Source of the DNA: Paenibacillus sp. cl123
GTDB lineage: Bacteria > Bacillota > Bacilli > Paenibacillales > NBRC-103111
Direction: 5' to 3'
NCBI RefSeq assembly: GCF_900101595.1
Contig: NZ_FMYY01000011.1
Location: 72,173 to 136,172, forward strand
Length of the DNA: 64,000 bases
Shown in pieces: positions 24,001 through 32,598 of this stretch. The notes under the pieces were generated by a model. The model worked only from the letters and a program-made list of their open reading frames with translations, made no database searches and was not told where the DNA came from. The first letter of the stretch is position 1. Each line of letters opens with the position of its first letter. Made by a program: the position numbers and the translations under genes.

Positions 24001-26285
24001 ATCCAGTTGTTCTCGAGCCGGTGCCCGATGCCGCCCGCGCTGATGCCCCGGCCCCAGGCTGTCTTGATGATCGTATTGTTCAGCGCATAGTTATTGGCCG
24101 AGATCGGCCAATTGTTCGCTCCGGGCGCGTCGGAGACGAAGCCGATCGCATCGTCATTGCTGTTCTCCACCAGATTGTAGGCGGCCACGACATCGACCGT
24201 ATTGGCGAAATGGATCGCGTCCGCGCCGGTATTGCGCACGATATTGTCTACCGCCCAGATCCGCTTGGACCCTTGCCAGAACACGACGCCGATGCCCCCC
24301 TGGTCGATGTTCAGCGAGGTTACCTGGATGTCCTCGCCTGACAGCCCCAGATTGTAAGGGCCGTTGATCGAGCGCATATCCATCCGCGTGTTCCAGGACG
24401 TGCTGAAGCCGTGCAGAGAATAATTCGTGCCGCTCAGCCTCCACCCGTAAGGACGTCCGCCGGCGTAAGCCCCGTTTGCATTATGGTAGGTCTGGCCCTC
24501 CTGAAGATCATGAATGCCCGGATTGCGGAACTCGATGACCGTCGACTCGCCGTCCCCGACGAAATGAATATTGTTCAGCGCCCGCTCCCCTGTCCGGTCC
24601 CAGAAACGCCGGCTCTCCGGTGTGCTGCCGGGCGGCGTCGGCGCGGCAAAATAGTAGCGGCCGGCCGGCATATAAACGATCCCGCCTCCGGCAGCCTGGA
24701 GGGCGTCCACCGCGCGGTCGAAGGCCGCCCTGTCATCGGCGACGCCGTCCCCTATCGCGCCGAAATCCTTCACATTCGCTACGCGCATGGACGCATAATC
24801 CAGCCGGGGCATGTTCTCAAGCCCCGGACGCTCATAGAAGCTGTCCGGCAGGTTCGCTATCGTCCCTACGGGAAACTGGGCAAACGTATACGTGAAGCTC
24901 GCAGCTGCGCTGTCCCGGTACCCGGTCTTCCGGGCGATCGCCTTCACCTCTCCCGCCTGATTCATCGGGAAGGGGGCGGTATAGGCGATCCCGTTCACAG
25001 CAGGGTCGCTGCCGTCGACCGTGTAGTAAATGGCGGCGCCGGCGGTTGCCGTAGCTAGGGTGATCAAGGTTCCCGGCACAATATTACCGGCTTTCGGCTG
25101 TGCGGTAACAGCCGCCGCCTGCGGGACGCCCGGCGTCAACTCCAGATACGGCCGGTTTGCGGAAGCCCGCGTGGAGCTGAACTGCGCATTCAAATCCTGC
25201 GCCCCGTCATCGGTCAGCCGGAATGAGACCGTCGTCTCGCCCAGCGCGAGCCGGGCGTTCACGAAGTCCGTCACGTCGAAGGAATACCAGCCGCTTTCAC
25301 GGACGGCCTTCGTATCCAGCGGCATTCCTTCTTCCTGCGGAGCGTTATTCCAAGTGATCGACGACTCCGACCAGGAGTTGTCCGCGATGCCTCTGACCGT
25401 AACCGGAACAACCTTCGCCAAGTAGACGTTATGATACACACTAAGCGTCACCTGGCTTGCCGAATCATGAGGATACTGCTGGCCCAGATCCACTTTGACG
25501 TAGCCCTGCCGCGTGTTGACCAAGTCGGGAGAACCGTTCACAAGCCGCGCCTTCACCCAGAACTCCGTCCCTGAAGCCGGGTCTGGACTTGGAACAGGCA
25601 CGCGCATCATCTGGTTCGTATCCGCGTGGTTCGTTCCTCCGCTTGACCCGCCGCGCGTATTCACCGATTCGGCAGCGGTAATCCGGTAGGTAGACGGCCC
25701 GGCAGGAGCTGGAGTAAATACAATCGTCGGATTCCAGAACGTGTGATCATTGTTAAGTGAACCGATCTTGTTCACCTCGAAGGTGATGCCATCGCCGGGC
25801 TCTACAGCTACTGCGTCTACGCCGACCGGCTGCACCTGGGTTGTCGATGAGATCAGCGCCGACCAAAGCGCCGACCCGTTTTTCTTAATGGAAGCGTTCA
25901 CACCGTCGCCGTTGCTGTCTCCCTTGCGAACGCCGCCTGTTATGGCGATCGTCCCCTTGCCCGGCGACGTCCACTTGCGCACCGCGTCTCCGTTACTCGC
26001 GGGATGCATCTCCCCGCTCTTCACCCACGGGTAGATCGGGGAAGAGGCGGACTGCTGCCAGCGTTTATTTGCCGTGTCATAATAAGGAAGATCGCTATAG
26101 ACGCCATCCGCGAAGCGCTGGTAGCTCCAGGCGGAACCTCCCTGCGTATCGCTGAAGCCGGCTGAAGCGGCATACGTTGTGCTTGCAGGCGTCTCATCTG
26201 CGTAAGACAGTCCGGCAGGCATCAAGCAGGAGAGCAGCATGCTGATGATGAGGAGCAGTGAAACCTTTGGTTTGCTTTTGTTCAC
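21087..26285 (-). CDS. large secreted beta-helix (pectate lyase superfamily) protein with DNRLRE, chitobiase-like and CBM9-like domains
   Basis: 1732 residues from GTG 26285 (AAAGGGG upstream). Signal peptide KVSLLLIISMLLSCLMPAGLSYA. Order: N-terminal beta-sandwich; DNRLRE/CBM96-like domain (about 190-380, with WSESSITWNNAP); chitobiase/HEX-type C-terminal-like repeat (AAIYYTVDGSDP); pectate-lyase-3 beta-helix starting VANVKDFGAIGDGVADDRAAF, with many N-x-I/V helix turns; a second beta-helix starting VNVKDYGAKGDGSGSDTRAF; C-terminal CBM9-like domain (PVIDGELGEEWSDA ... LYVAAVVKDN). It probably degrades or binds an extracellular, uronate-containing polysaccharide before uptake. Two beta-helices in one chain and a single carbohydrate operon suggest a processive or two-step lyase (inference). 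The catalytic residues cannot be assigned from sequence alone. Confidence 0.85.
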   Translation of the reverse strand: MNKSKPKVSLLLIISMLLSCLMPAGLSYADETPASTTYAASAGFSDTQGGSAWSYQRFADGVYSDLPYYDTANKRWQQSASSPIYPWVKSGEMHPASNGDAVRKWTSPGKGTIAITGGVRKGDSNGDGVNASIKKNGSALWSALISSTTQVQPVGVDAVAVEPGDGITFEVNKIGSLNNDHTFWNPTIVFTPAPAGPSTYRITAAESVNTRGGSSGGTNHADTNQMMRVPVPSPDPASGTEFWVKARLVNGSPDLVNTRQGYVKVDLGQQYPHDSASQVTLSVYHNVYLAKVVPVTVRGIADNSWSESSITWNNAPQEEGMPLDTKAVRESGWYSFDVTDFVNARLALGETTVSFRLTDDGAQDLNAQFSSTRASANRPYLELTPGVPQAAAVTAQPKAGNIVPGTLITLATATAGAAIYYTVDGSDPAVNGIAYTAPFPMNQAGEVKAIARKTGYRDSAAASFTYTFAQFPVGTIANLPDSFYERPGLENMPRLDYASMRVANVKDFGAIGDGVADDRAAFDRAVDALQAAGGGIVYMPAGRYYFAAPTPPGSTPESRRFWDRTGERALNNIHFVGDGESTVIEFRNPGIHDLQEGQTYHNANGAYAGGRPYGWRLSGTNYSLHGFSTSWNTRMDMRSINGPYNLGLSGEDIQVTSLNIDQGGIGVVFWQGSKRIWAVDNIVRNTGADAIHFANTVDVVAAYNLVENSNDDAIGFVSDAPGANNWPISANNYALNNTIIKTAWGRGISAGGIGHRLENNWIESSLLSGIFTNSLGQGGVSGVPVQDVAIRSNTIIRSDQNNRQDNNHYPSSVYRGSIALNNNATNVAIEHNRIFGNPGNGILFSAWSSALQGSQLAVRGNEIAGSRESAIKINSNAVIDGLEMTGNKLLGNANSALLGGTLTGSQTYSGNLVTQPTIPAKEGFTVVTDEPSFRDAYADIASEASESGWAAKPSANVPAYTVNVKDYGAKGDGSGSDTRAFYEALDAIPQSGGILYVPAGIYRLAPEEGKETYPFTAIRHHLLLSGKSNIHLKGDGAASVLRFTSKDHQGLRLVDMNDAVVSGLQLELEQQPAQRYNRALLDLSGSTGIRVSDVTVRNAAGPGILVDSSTGVALENNRIVHAGTAGIELLASRQVFVEGNRIEASRDSGIHLNKLGTIGREPQYISIKQNRIEGSRDYTGIGIASGTQIEVADNTIQDTHLSGIHLYYSSEAYFADKVKITGNTLLRTNTGRHTYHYGAITVLRSMKGDLEISGNTINTTPLAGIAIDQSTLTKLQLGQNTFTAVGGPHVRQESTTVATFIDLDRLVNIVSMQPSLLEPGNWSRWGIDIELENSSNAPVGGSVRLVAPAAWADTAQPVAFPELPAGAKHTVTIPVPQPPSTESVPVEVRVELPGGVAVPLAASVNFMAAAKASAPPVIDGELGEEWSDAMPFVLNQERQYKRVNAGTVPWGGTDDLSAVGYTKWDQTHLYVAAVVKDNVHKQGAEDGAAWMGDSLQFMVDPGRLNGPGSSGYSELLFALSDTGQLVRWRWAAVSGKPIGELTNSQAGIVRDETTGLTTYELAIPWTELLPGTGQSPPPLIGFSFLVNDDDGPGRHGWLEYMSGIGTGKNPSLFGELLLSEAPQSPAPHPFKLEQLGNLERTSGISASAIVKPAENAGHAGKETVVFQLMKGSVPVSHVAVAKDFMEQEEVTGQFDVADPQTAAYEVHVFVLDRLNAGGTEMPVPLSEKLTIR

Positions 26286-26396
26286 AATAATTCCCCTTTC
26301 ATTCACCGTTTCCATAACGACCCGGAACGCTCCGGCTGCTGCCGGCCGTTCCGGGCCTTTGGTCAAGCTCTATCAACTCCTAGCCAGGCTGTATGC

Positions 26397-28037
26397 TTAC
26401 TCCATCTTCATCTTGTATACGTCATCCATAAACAGCCAGCTCGATTTGTTCTCTTTGTACCAGTTCTTGTACCAGTCCTCCAGCTTCTTGCCGCCGGCCT
26501 TGTCCCAGGCGTCCTTCACATCCTTGACTCCCTGGTCTACCGTATAGGAGCTTCCGCTGACGATCGTCTTGGCCATGATATCGTTCATATTGTTCCAGCC
26601 GTCGTTGAAGATCGTGTTCAGATCCTTATCCAGAGACGGACGGAATTTGGCATGGGTGAAGCCGGGATGCGGGCGCGAAGGGTCGAGATAGATTTTATCC
26701 ATTTCCTTGGCGATTTTGATCCATTCCTGATCGAGCGGATTGGTCGAATATTCGCTTCTTCCGCCGACGAGGCAGGACTTGACCAGATACAGAGGCATGA
26801 ACAGCTTGTAATCGTTTACGTAGCTGAGCTCGGTTTTGTTCTTGGCTGCATCGATCGGCTGGGCGCAGCCGTTGCCGTCCTTCTTGTAATGCACTCCCTC
26901 AATCCCGTTCGTAAATACGTCAACGGTCGATTGCTTAACCATGAAATCCACATATTTCATGACGGCGACCGGGTCTTTGGCCGATGCGTTAATGGATGCC
27001 GTTAGCTGGAGGGCGGGATTGATCTCCGGGCCGAACTGGCCGAACTGGCTTTTCGGAAACGGCATCGCGATAATTTCCGCATTCGGATTGGCTTTCTTGA
27101 GCGTATCGAAGTTTTTGCTTACCACAGTGTTATAGGCCAGGAAAATGCCCAATCGGCCGCTGGCGAAATCCTGCTCCGCCTTCTGCCCGTTTTTGTCCGT
27201 CAGGAAATCCTTATCCACGATGCCGTTCTCGAACAGCTTTTTCTTAAACTCATAGGCAGGCTTGATTCGGTCAAATTGGCGGATCAGCTCGCCGTTCTCG
27301 ATGATAAACATCTCGTTCTGGAACATCGCGTCCACGTAATAGGAGGACGATTGGCTCAGATTGATGCCGAACGTATCCTTCTTGCCGTTGCCGTCCGGGT
27401 CCTTGTTGGCGAAGGCGTCGGCGACATTGTACAGCTCCTCCATCGTTTCCGGCACCTTCAAATTCAGCTTATCCAGCCAGTCCTTGCGGATGACCATCGT
27501 CGCCAGCACCTCGGGCTTCGTAATCCGGCTGAATTCATACATTTTCCCGTCGGGCTTGGTGGCCAGCTTCGAGATTTGCGGGAATTTCTGCAGCAGCGCC
27601 TTGTACTCCGTGCTGTGCTTGTCGATCAGATCGTTGAGCGGCAGCAGCTGCTTTTGCCCCCACAAGGTGTTGACGAATGCGTTGTCAAACTCCTGGATCA
27701 GGTCCGGCGCTTCGCCGGCGGCAAACATCATGCTGAACTTCTGCTGGGACTCGTTGCGGGGAACCGGCACGTACTTGACGTTCACCGGACCGTTCTCGTT
27801 GACCCACTTCGTCCAGCGGTTTTCGGCGTAGGTGCCCTCTTCCTTCGGAATTTGCCCGCGATCATAGATCGATACCGTAATACTGCCTCTTTGGTTCGAA
27901 GGAGCCGGTTCCTTGCTGTCGCCGGTTTTGCCCGGGTCTTTAGCTCCCGTGGAGCAGCCTGCCGCCACAGCCGCCAGGGACAGCGCAGCTGTCAGCGAGA
28001 TGACGATGCTTTTTTTGTTATAAGTTCGGATTGACAT
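26397..28037 (-). CDS. extracellular solute-binding lipoprotein of a CUT1 sugar ABC transporter (LplA-like)
   Basis: 546 residues. Lipoprotein signal with lipidated Cys28 (SLAAVAAGCSTG), followed by a Lys/Asp/Ser-rich linker and a large two-lobed binding protein. Features such as KRPLEWIKIAKEMDKIYLDP-like C-terminal wording here read EWIKIAKEMDKIYLDP, and ADAFANKDPDGNGKKDTFG is the calcium-like loop common to this family. It captures oligosaccharides outside the membrane and passes them to the two permeases upstream in the operon. ATG 28037 has GGAGGGGATCG upstream. It lies 79 bases after the second permease gene. The ligand is inferred from the neighbours to be an oligosaccharide released by the beta-helix protein. 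Confidence 0.92.
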   Translation of the reverse strand: MSIRTYNKKSIVISLTAALSLAAVAAGCSTGAKDPGKTGDSKEPAPSNQRGSITVSIYDRGQIPKEEGTYAENRWTKWVNENGPVNVKYVPVPRNESQQKFSMMFAAGEAPDLIQEFDNAFVNTLWGQKQLLPLNDLIDKHSTEYKALLQKFPQISKLATKPDGKMYEFSRITKPEVLATMVIRKDWLDKLNLKVPETMEELYNVADAFANKDPDGNGKKDTFGINLSQSSSYYVDAMFQNEMFIIENGELIRQFDRIKPAYEFKKKLFENGIVDKDFLTDKNGQKAEQDFASGRLGIFLAYNTVVSKNFDTLKKANPNAEIIAMPFPKSQFGQFGPEINPALQLTASINASAKDPVAVMKYVDFMVKQSTVDVFTNGIEGVHYKKDGNGCAQPIDAAKNKTELSYVNDYKLFMPLYLVKSCLVGGRSEYSTNPLDQEWIKIAKEMDKIYLDPSRPHPGFTHAKFRPSLDKDLNTIFNDGWNNMNDIMAKTIVSGSSYTVDQGVKDVKDAWDKAGGKKLEDWYKNWYKENKSSWLFMDDVYKMKME

Positions 28038-28116
28038 TCGATCCCCTCCATCGTATAGACTTGCCGTGTACTTCCTCTTGCCCTTAGCTTACACTTGCGG
28101 GCCTCAGCCGCTCAAG

Positions 28117-29004
28117 CTATCCCTTCACCGAGCCGATCAGCACCCCCTTCACGAAATACTTCTGGAGGAACGGATAGACGATAAGCATCGGCAGCACCAT
28201 CACGATAATGCCTGCCGACTTGATCGACTCCGGCGTGAGACTGCGGAACGCGTCCGGGTCAAGCATAGCCATCTCGGCCATCAGCGATTGACTGCGGATC
28301 ATATTTTGCACGAGGACGGATAAATTCGCCTTCGCCGGGTCATTGATATAGATCAGGACATTGAAGAACGCATTCCAATGGTTCACGCCGTAGAAAAGCG
28401 AGACGGTCGCAATGACTGGCAGAGACAACGGCATGACGATTTGAAAAATGATGCGCCACTCCCCGCAGCCGTCCATCCGGGCCGCTTCCTCAATCTCGGC
28501 CGGAACGTTCTCGAAAAACGTCCGCAGAATAAGCAGATTGTAGGCGCTGATCAAAGCAGGCAGCCACAGCGAGAAGTAAGAGTTCAGCAAGCCGAGCTGT
28601 TTGATCAGCAAATAGTTCGGGATAAGACCCGCTGTAAACAGCATCGTGAACACGATCGCCAGTGTGAAAAAACGCCGGCCGTAAAAGTAGCTTCGTGAAA
28701 GCGGATAGGCGGTAAGAATCGTAAACAGCATATTCAAAACCGTTCCCACTACCGTAATGACCACACTGTTCTTAAACGCGCCCAGCACGTCGGTGCCGCT
28801 GATCAGTTTGCTGTAAGCCTCCAGCGAGAACTCAATCGGCCACAAGCCCACTTGACCGAGCGTAATCGCTTCGCTGCTGCTGAGGGACAGCGACACAATG
28901 TGGAAGAGCGGCAGTATGCAGGTCAGCGCGGCCAGCGAAAGGACGACATAGTTGACGCCGTAAAATATTTTTTCCCCTAATGAAACCTTCATCCGTTCTA
29001 TCAC
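28117..29004 (-). CDS. carbohydrate ABC transporter permease, LplC/YtcP type
   Basis: 295 residues with six predicted membrane helices. The cytoplasmic coupling loop carries the EAA motif (EEAARMDGCGEWRIIFQIVMPL), which contacts the ATPase. The ending KYFVKGVLIGSVKG is typical of the LplC/YtcP subfamily. It starts three bases after the stop of the partner permease and is followed by the binding protein. No ATPase gene is in the operon; such CUT1 systems share a general MsmX-type ATPase encoded elsewhere (family knowledge). Confidence 0.94.
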   Translation of the reverse strand: MIERMKVSLGEKIFYGVNYVVLSLAALTCILPLFHIVSLSLSSSEAITLGQVGLWPIEFSLEAYSKLISGTDVLGAFKNSVVITVVGTVLNMLFTILTAYPLSRSYFYGRRFFTLAIVFTMLFTAGLIPNYLLIKQLGLLNSYFSLWLPALISAYNLLILRTFFENVPAEIEEAARMDGCGEWRIIFQIVMPLSLPVIATVSLFYGVNHWNAFFNVLIYINDPAKANLSVLVQNMIRSQSLMAEMAMLDPDAFRSLTPESIKSAGIIVMVLPMLIVYPFLQKYFVKGVLIGSVKG

Positions 29005-29007
29005 CTC

Positions 29008-29970
29008 CTACCATAAGCCGCGGTCGAATTTACGGGCAATTTGATTGACAATCAGCACCAGGATGAGGCCGATAAGCGATTCGAACAACCCCATAGCGGT
29101 CGCGTTGCTGAACTGTCCCGAGCCGAGGCCCACCTTGTAATTCCAGGTGCTGATCGTCTCCGCGACATTGATGACGACGGCATTCTGCAGCACGTACACC
29201 TGATCGAAGCCGACATCCATCACATTGCCGATGTTCAGGATAAACATCAGCACGATCGTCGGCTGCAAGCCCGGCAGTGTAATATGGCGAATCTGCTGCC
29301 ACTTGTTGGCACCGTCGATGTTGGCCGCTTCATACAGGCTCGGATCGATGCTTGTCAAAGCCGCCAGGTAAATGATCGCGCCCCAGCCCGCTCCCTTCCA
29401 GATACTCGAGCCTACGAATATCGCGATCCAGGAGCCCTCCTTGAACAGGAAAGGGTACGGCTCTCCTCCGATCAGCTTGCTCATCACTTGGTTGACAATA
29501 CCGGTTTCAATCGCGAATACCATCACCGCCAAGCCGCCCACAATAACCCAGTTGAAGAAATGGGGCAGGTACAACAGCGTCTGTACGCCGCGTTTGAACC
29601 AGGACTTCCTCACTTCATTGAGCAAAATAGCCAGCAGGATCGGAAACGGGAATCCGACAAATACATTCAGCGCGCTCAGCACAAACGTATTTCTAATAAT
29701 TTCTACCGTTCGCGGGTTATTGAACAGAAATTTGTAATTCTCAAGGCCGACCCAGGGACTTCCAATGATGCCGTCAGCGAAATTATAGTCCTTAAACGCG
29801 ATGACAAATCCCAGCATCGGGATATATTTGAACAGAATAAAAAAGGCAAGACCCGGCGCGAACATGATCAGCAGCGGCTTGTTCAAGTTCCATCTTCGGC
29901 CGCGAAATCCGGATGTGCCCGCCTTGCGTACGGCTGCCGCGGTTCCACCGGATTGTTCCGTTGAGTTCAT
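29008..29970 (-). CDS. carbohydrate ABC transporter permease, LplB type
   Basis: 320 residues from ATG 29970, which has GGAGGTGTAAG directly upstream; longer in-frame starts lack a site. Six membrane helices, beginning LLIMFAPGLAFFILFKYIPM, and the EAA loop YEAANIDGANKWQQIRHITLPG. It forms the heterodimeric channel with the downstream permease. As the first gene after the AraC-type regulator and its terminator, it is the start of the structural operon, so the operon promoter should lie in 29971-30230. Confidence 0.94.
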   Translation of the reverse strand: MNSTEQSGGTAAAVRKAGTSGFRGRRWNLNKPLLIMFAPGLAFFILFKYIPMLGFVIAFKDYNFADGIIGSPWVGLENYKFLFNNPRTVEIIRNTFVLSALNVFVGFPFPILLAILLNEVRKSWFKRGVQTLLYLPHFFNWVIVGGLAVMVFAIETGIVNQVMSKLIGGEPYPFLFKEGSWIAIFVGSSIWKGAGWGAIIYLAALTSIDPSLYEAANIDGANKWQQIRHITLPGLQPTIVLMFILNIGNVMDVGFDQVYVLQNAVVINVAETISTWNYKVGLGSGQFSNATAMGLFESLIGLILVLIVNQIARKFDRGLW

Positions 29971-30230
29971 TCTTACACCTCCAGTTCTGTATAAGCTCTG
30001 TCTTCCAGGCGGGGTCTTATGGAGGGCTTCTTCGCCCTTCTCGCCCTGCCTGCTGCTCCCCCAATGTAGCCGACGAGGCCGCCTTTCGGCAATTCTCATC
30101 ATTTGAGCGCTGTAACATTATTTGAATAGCAGGCAGAATCAGCATGAGAGAAGGCCCCAGGCAGCCCTATTCACATTTTTTGAGTCCCTTTCGTTTTTTT
30201 AAAATGCCCGCTTTTGCCTTGCAAACAGCC
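29971..30230. other. intergenic region expected to hold the transport/polysaccharide operon promoter
   Basis: About 260 bases between the terminator of the AraC-type gene and the first permease gene. I see AT-rich stretches (30168-30205 and 30100-30130) but no promoter with both boxes good enough to claim. AraC binding sites may be here. Confidence 0.35.
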
Positions 30231-30265
30231 CAAAAAAGCCCGTTCTTATAAGAACGGACCGGGCC
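30231..30265 (-). terminator. intrinsic terminator of the AraC-type regulator gene
   Basis: Perfect palindrome CCGTTCTTATAAGAACGG (30240-30257), extended by GCCC/GGGC, then TTTTTT on the minus strand. It lies 20 bases after the regulator stop codon. Confidence 0.88.
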
Positions 30266-30283
30266 CCTGAGTCTGCTGCCGGC

Positions 30284-32545
30284 CTACGTCGCTTGATTGC
30301 GGTATTCTCCCGGCGTGGCGGACGTTATTTTTTTGAAGGCGCGATTGAAGGTCATGTAGCTGGTGTAGCCGACTAGAGTGGCAATCTCATGGATGGATTC
30401 GTTCGTCTCCTTGAGCAGCCGCTTCGCATGCTCGATGCGAACCTTCGCCACGTAATCCACGAAGTTTTCTCCGAACTCGTCCTTGAACAAGCGGCTCACA
30501 TAACTCGTGCTCATCTCGAAGCGTTCGCTGAGCAGAGACAACGACATGTTCGGATTCGCATAATGCTCCTCGATAAACTTCCGGACCTCCTGAATCATCT
30601 GGTGATTGCTCTTGCTCTCGCGCAGCTGCTTCAGCTTCGCGGCGTTGTCTCCAAGCAGCCGGTAGACGTCGTCATACAGCTCGTCGAGGGTATCGAACCG
30701 CTCCAGCAGCTCGCTTAAGGCAGGCACAACCTCATGCTTCCAATGATCCTGAACTTCCGACGGCAGCTCCATCATCTCGCGGAACAAGTAATAGATTAAA
30801 TAATTCATCAGGTTAATCAGATCGTCCCGGGAAAGCAGTCCTGTTCTCAGCTCCTCGAACAAGTCCCCGAGCAGCTCCTCCCATTCCTTCTCGCCCAGAC
30901 GGTAGGCCTGGGAAAGCACCCGGATGATCTGCAGCCCCTGATACAGCTCCGCCTCGGCTTTACCGGCCAGATCGCTTTGGGCGATGACCCGGCCGCGTCC
31001 CAGCACGGACTTGTATTTGATCGCTTCCATCGCATCATCATAGCTGCGGCATATTTCCGCCACCGAATGCGCGACACTGCCGACAGCCACGGTCACGGTA
31101 AAATCCAGATTATCCGCCACCCATTGAATCATATCCGTGCCGATGTCGATCAACCGGGTTTCTCCCGCATCTCCTTCCGGCGGCTGATCGAACAGAAACA
31201 GCACGCCAAGCTGCCCCTTGGACACCCACTCCTGCCAGACGGCAACCGAACGCTTCTGAGCCAGCTCCTCCATGACATTGCCTAACGCGAAGCGCAGCAG
31301 CTCCTGGCTCGAATGCGTGTACGACTGGCTGAAAACGGACAGCTTATCGATCTCCACAAGTCCCATCATGAAATACCGGTGCCGGGTCGCGAAGCCGAAG
31401 CGGACAAGCTCGCGGTCCCATTCCTCCTGCCCGATCCGGCGGCTTCCCTCGATCAGCTCGTGGAAGAAATGCTTGCGCTTGAACACAATATCTTCTTTAT
31501 TCAGCTTACGGTATTCATCCGACTTCTGAATAATCTGGCTTAAGGTGGATTCGATGAGCGTGAACTCGTCCTTCGCCGGCACACTTTCCGTCCGGGTTCC
31601 CTCATCGTGAACCGAATAATCGTTCAGCCGCTGCATGATGCTCGCCACCGGCTTATAATTTTTACGCGATACAAAGATCAGCCAGGCCAGGCCCAAAGCG
31701 ATGGTCACCATCACGAGTATGATCCACACATAAGAGGTTTGCCCCAGAATGTTAAGAAAGCTGCCTCCCACCATACCGCTGCGAAGCTCCCAGCCTGTGT
31801 ATGTGGATACGACGCTTGACAGTTCCTGACTCGTGTTCACCTCCCCCGGCGCTTCCTGCACGCCGACCTCCGTCCCCAGCCAGAACGCTCCCGACCGGTC
31901 ATACAGATGAATGAAGCTGATTTCGGTTCCGATCATCGTCTTCAAAAGATCCCGTAAAGCAGGGACGGACACATTCGCCACCATGATGCCCTTCTCGCCT
32001 GTGATCAGTGGCATGTTGCGCGTCAGAGTTACGACAGTCCGCGAATTATCGCTCGCGCCGTCAAGCTTCCGCGGGTCGGACCAGCCCGGACGCAGCGGCT
32101 CCTTGAGCGCCTGCTCGATGTAAGTCTTATCGAAGAACTGCTCCAGGGGCTGCATCGATTGATGACTCAGGACGACACCGTCGGATGCCCGGTATAGATA
32201 AAGCGAATCGATCAAGGGGTTGGAGAGCTTGAGCTGAGTTAAGCGAAGCGTCACTTCATTGGCGGAGATATACGGGTTGCCCCCTCCCGAGAGGAAAAGG
32301 TCGAATTCATTCGAGATAATCTCCCGATTCATCATTTCATTGATCGCGCGAAGCGAGAAGTCCAGCGATTGCAGCGCTTGTCTGGAGAAGACCTCGTTCG
32401 CGCGCGCGGTCTCCTTCTTGGACAGCTCGGCGGAGCCGAGCATGAAGATGACCAGCAGAATGGCGGGAACGAATATAAAGATGGGGATGTAGGAAATAAG
32501 CAACCGGTTGAACCAGCTCGTTGACAAGGAAATCCACTCCTTCAA
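30284..32545 (-). CDS. AraC-family regulator with membrane-bound extracellular sensor (Cache-type)
   Basis: 753 residues. First helix at about 14-38 (LLISYIPIFIFVPAILLVIF), extracellular Cache-like sensor (about 40-285), second helix at about 290-310 (SYVWIILVMVTIALGLAWLIF), a linker, then a cytoplasmic region and a C-terminal AraC DNA-binding domain (about 655-750) with both helix-turn-helix units: MSLSLLSERFEMSTSYVSRL and IHEIATLVGYTSYMTFNRAF, ending KKITSATPGEYRNQA. Such Paenibacillus regulators sense a sugar or its binding protein outside and activate the adjacent CUT1 operon. Start is TTG 32545 with GGGGAGAGGA just upstream. It sits directly before the transporter operon, in the same direction, so it is its probable regulator. 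Confidence 0.9.
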   Translation of the reverse strand: MKEWISLSTSWFNRLLISYIPIFIFVPAILLVIFMLGSAELSKKETARANEVFSRQALQSLDFSLRAINEMMNREIISNEFDLFLSGGGNPYISANEVTLRLTQLKLSNPLIDSLYLYRASDGVVLSHQSMQPLEQFFDKTYIEQALKEPLRPGWSDPRKLDGASDNSRTVVTLTRNMPLITGEKGIMVANVSVPALRDLLKTMIGTEISFIHLYDRSGAFWLGTEVGVQEAPGEVNTSQELSSVVSTYTGWELRSGMVGGSFLNILGQTSYVWIILVMVTIALGLAWLIFVSRKNYKPVASIMQRLNDYSVHDEGTRTESVPAKDEFTLIESTLSQIIQKSDEYRKLNKEDIVFKRKHFFHELIEGSRRIGQEEWDRELVRFGFATRHRYFMMGLVEIDKLSVFSQSYTHSSQELLRFALGNVMEELAQKRSVAVWQEWVSKGQLGVLFLFDQPPEGDAGETRLIDIGTDMIQWVADNLDFTVTVAVGSVAHSVAEICRSYDDAMEAIKYKSVLGRGRVIAQSDLAGKAEAELYQGLQIIRVLSQAYRLGEKEWEELLGDLFEELRTGLLSRDDLINLMNYLIYYLFREMMELPSEVQDHWKHEVVPALSELLERFDTLDELYDDVYRLLGDNAAKLKQLRESKSNHQMIQEVRKFIEEHYANPNMSLSLLSERFEMSTSYVSRLFKDEFGENFVDYVAKVRIEHAKRLLKETNESIHEIATLVGYTSYMTFNRAFKKITSATPGEYRNQAT

Positions 32546-32598
32546 GTCCTCTCCCCATCATACCCAGTTTATATCGCTCCCGCAATCGGCAAAGCCTG

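Noticed and set aside
21840-24341. Two 399-codon plus-strand frames opposite the beta-helix gene
   Set aside because: Antisense shadows, Arg/His-rich; the minus frame has signal peptide and repeats.
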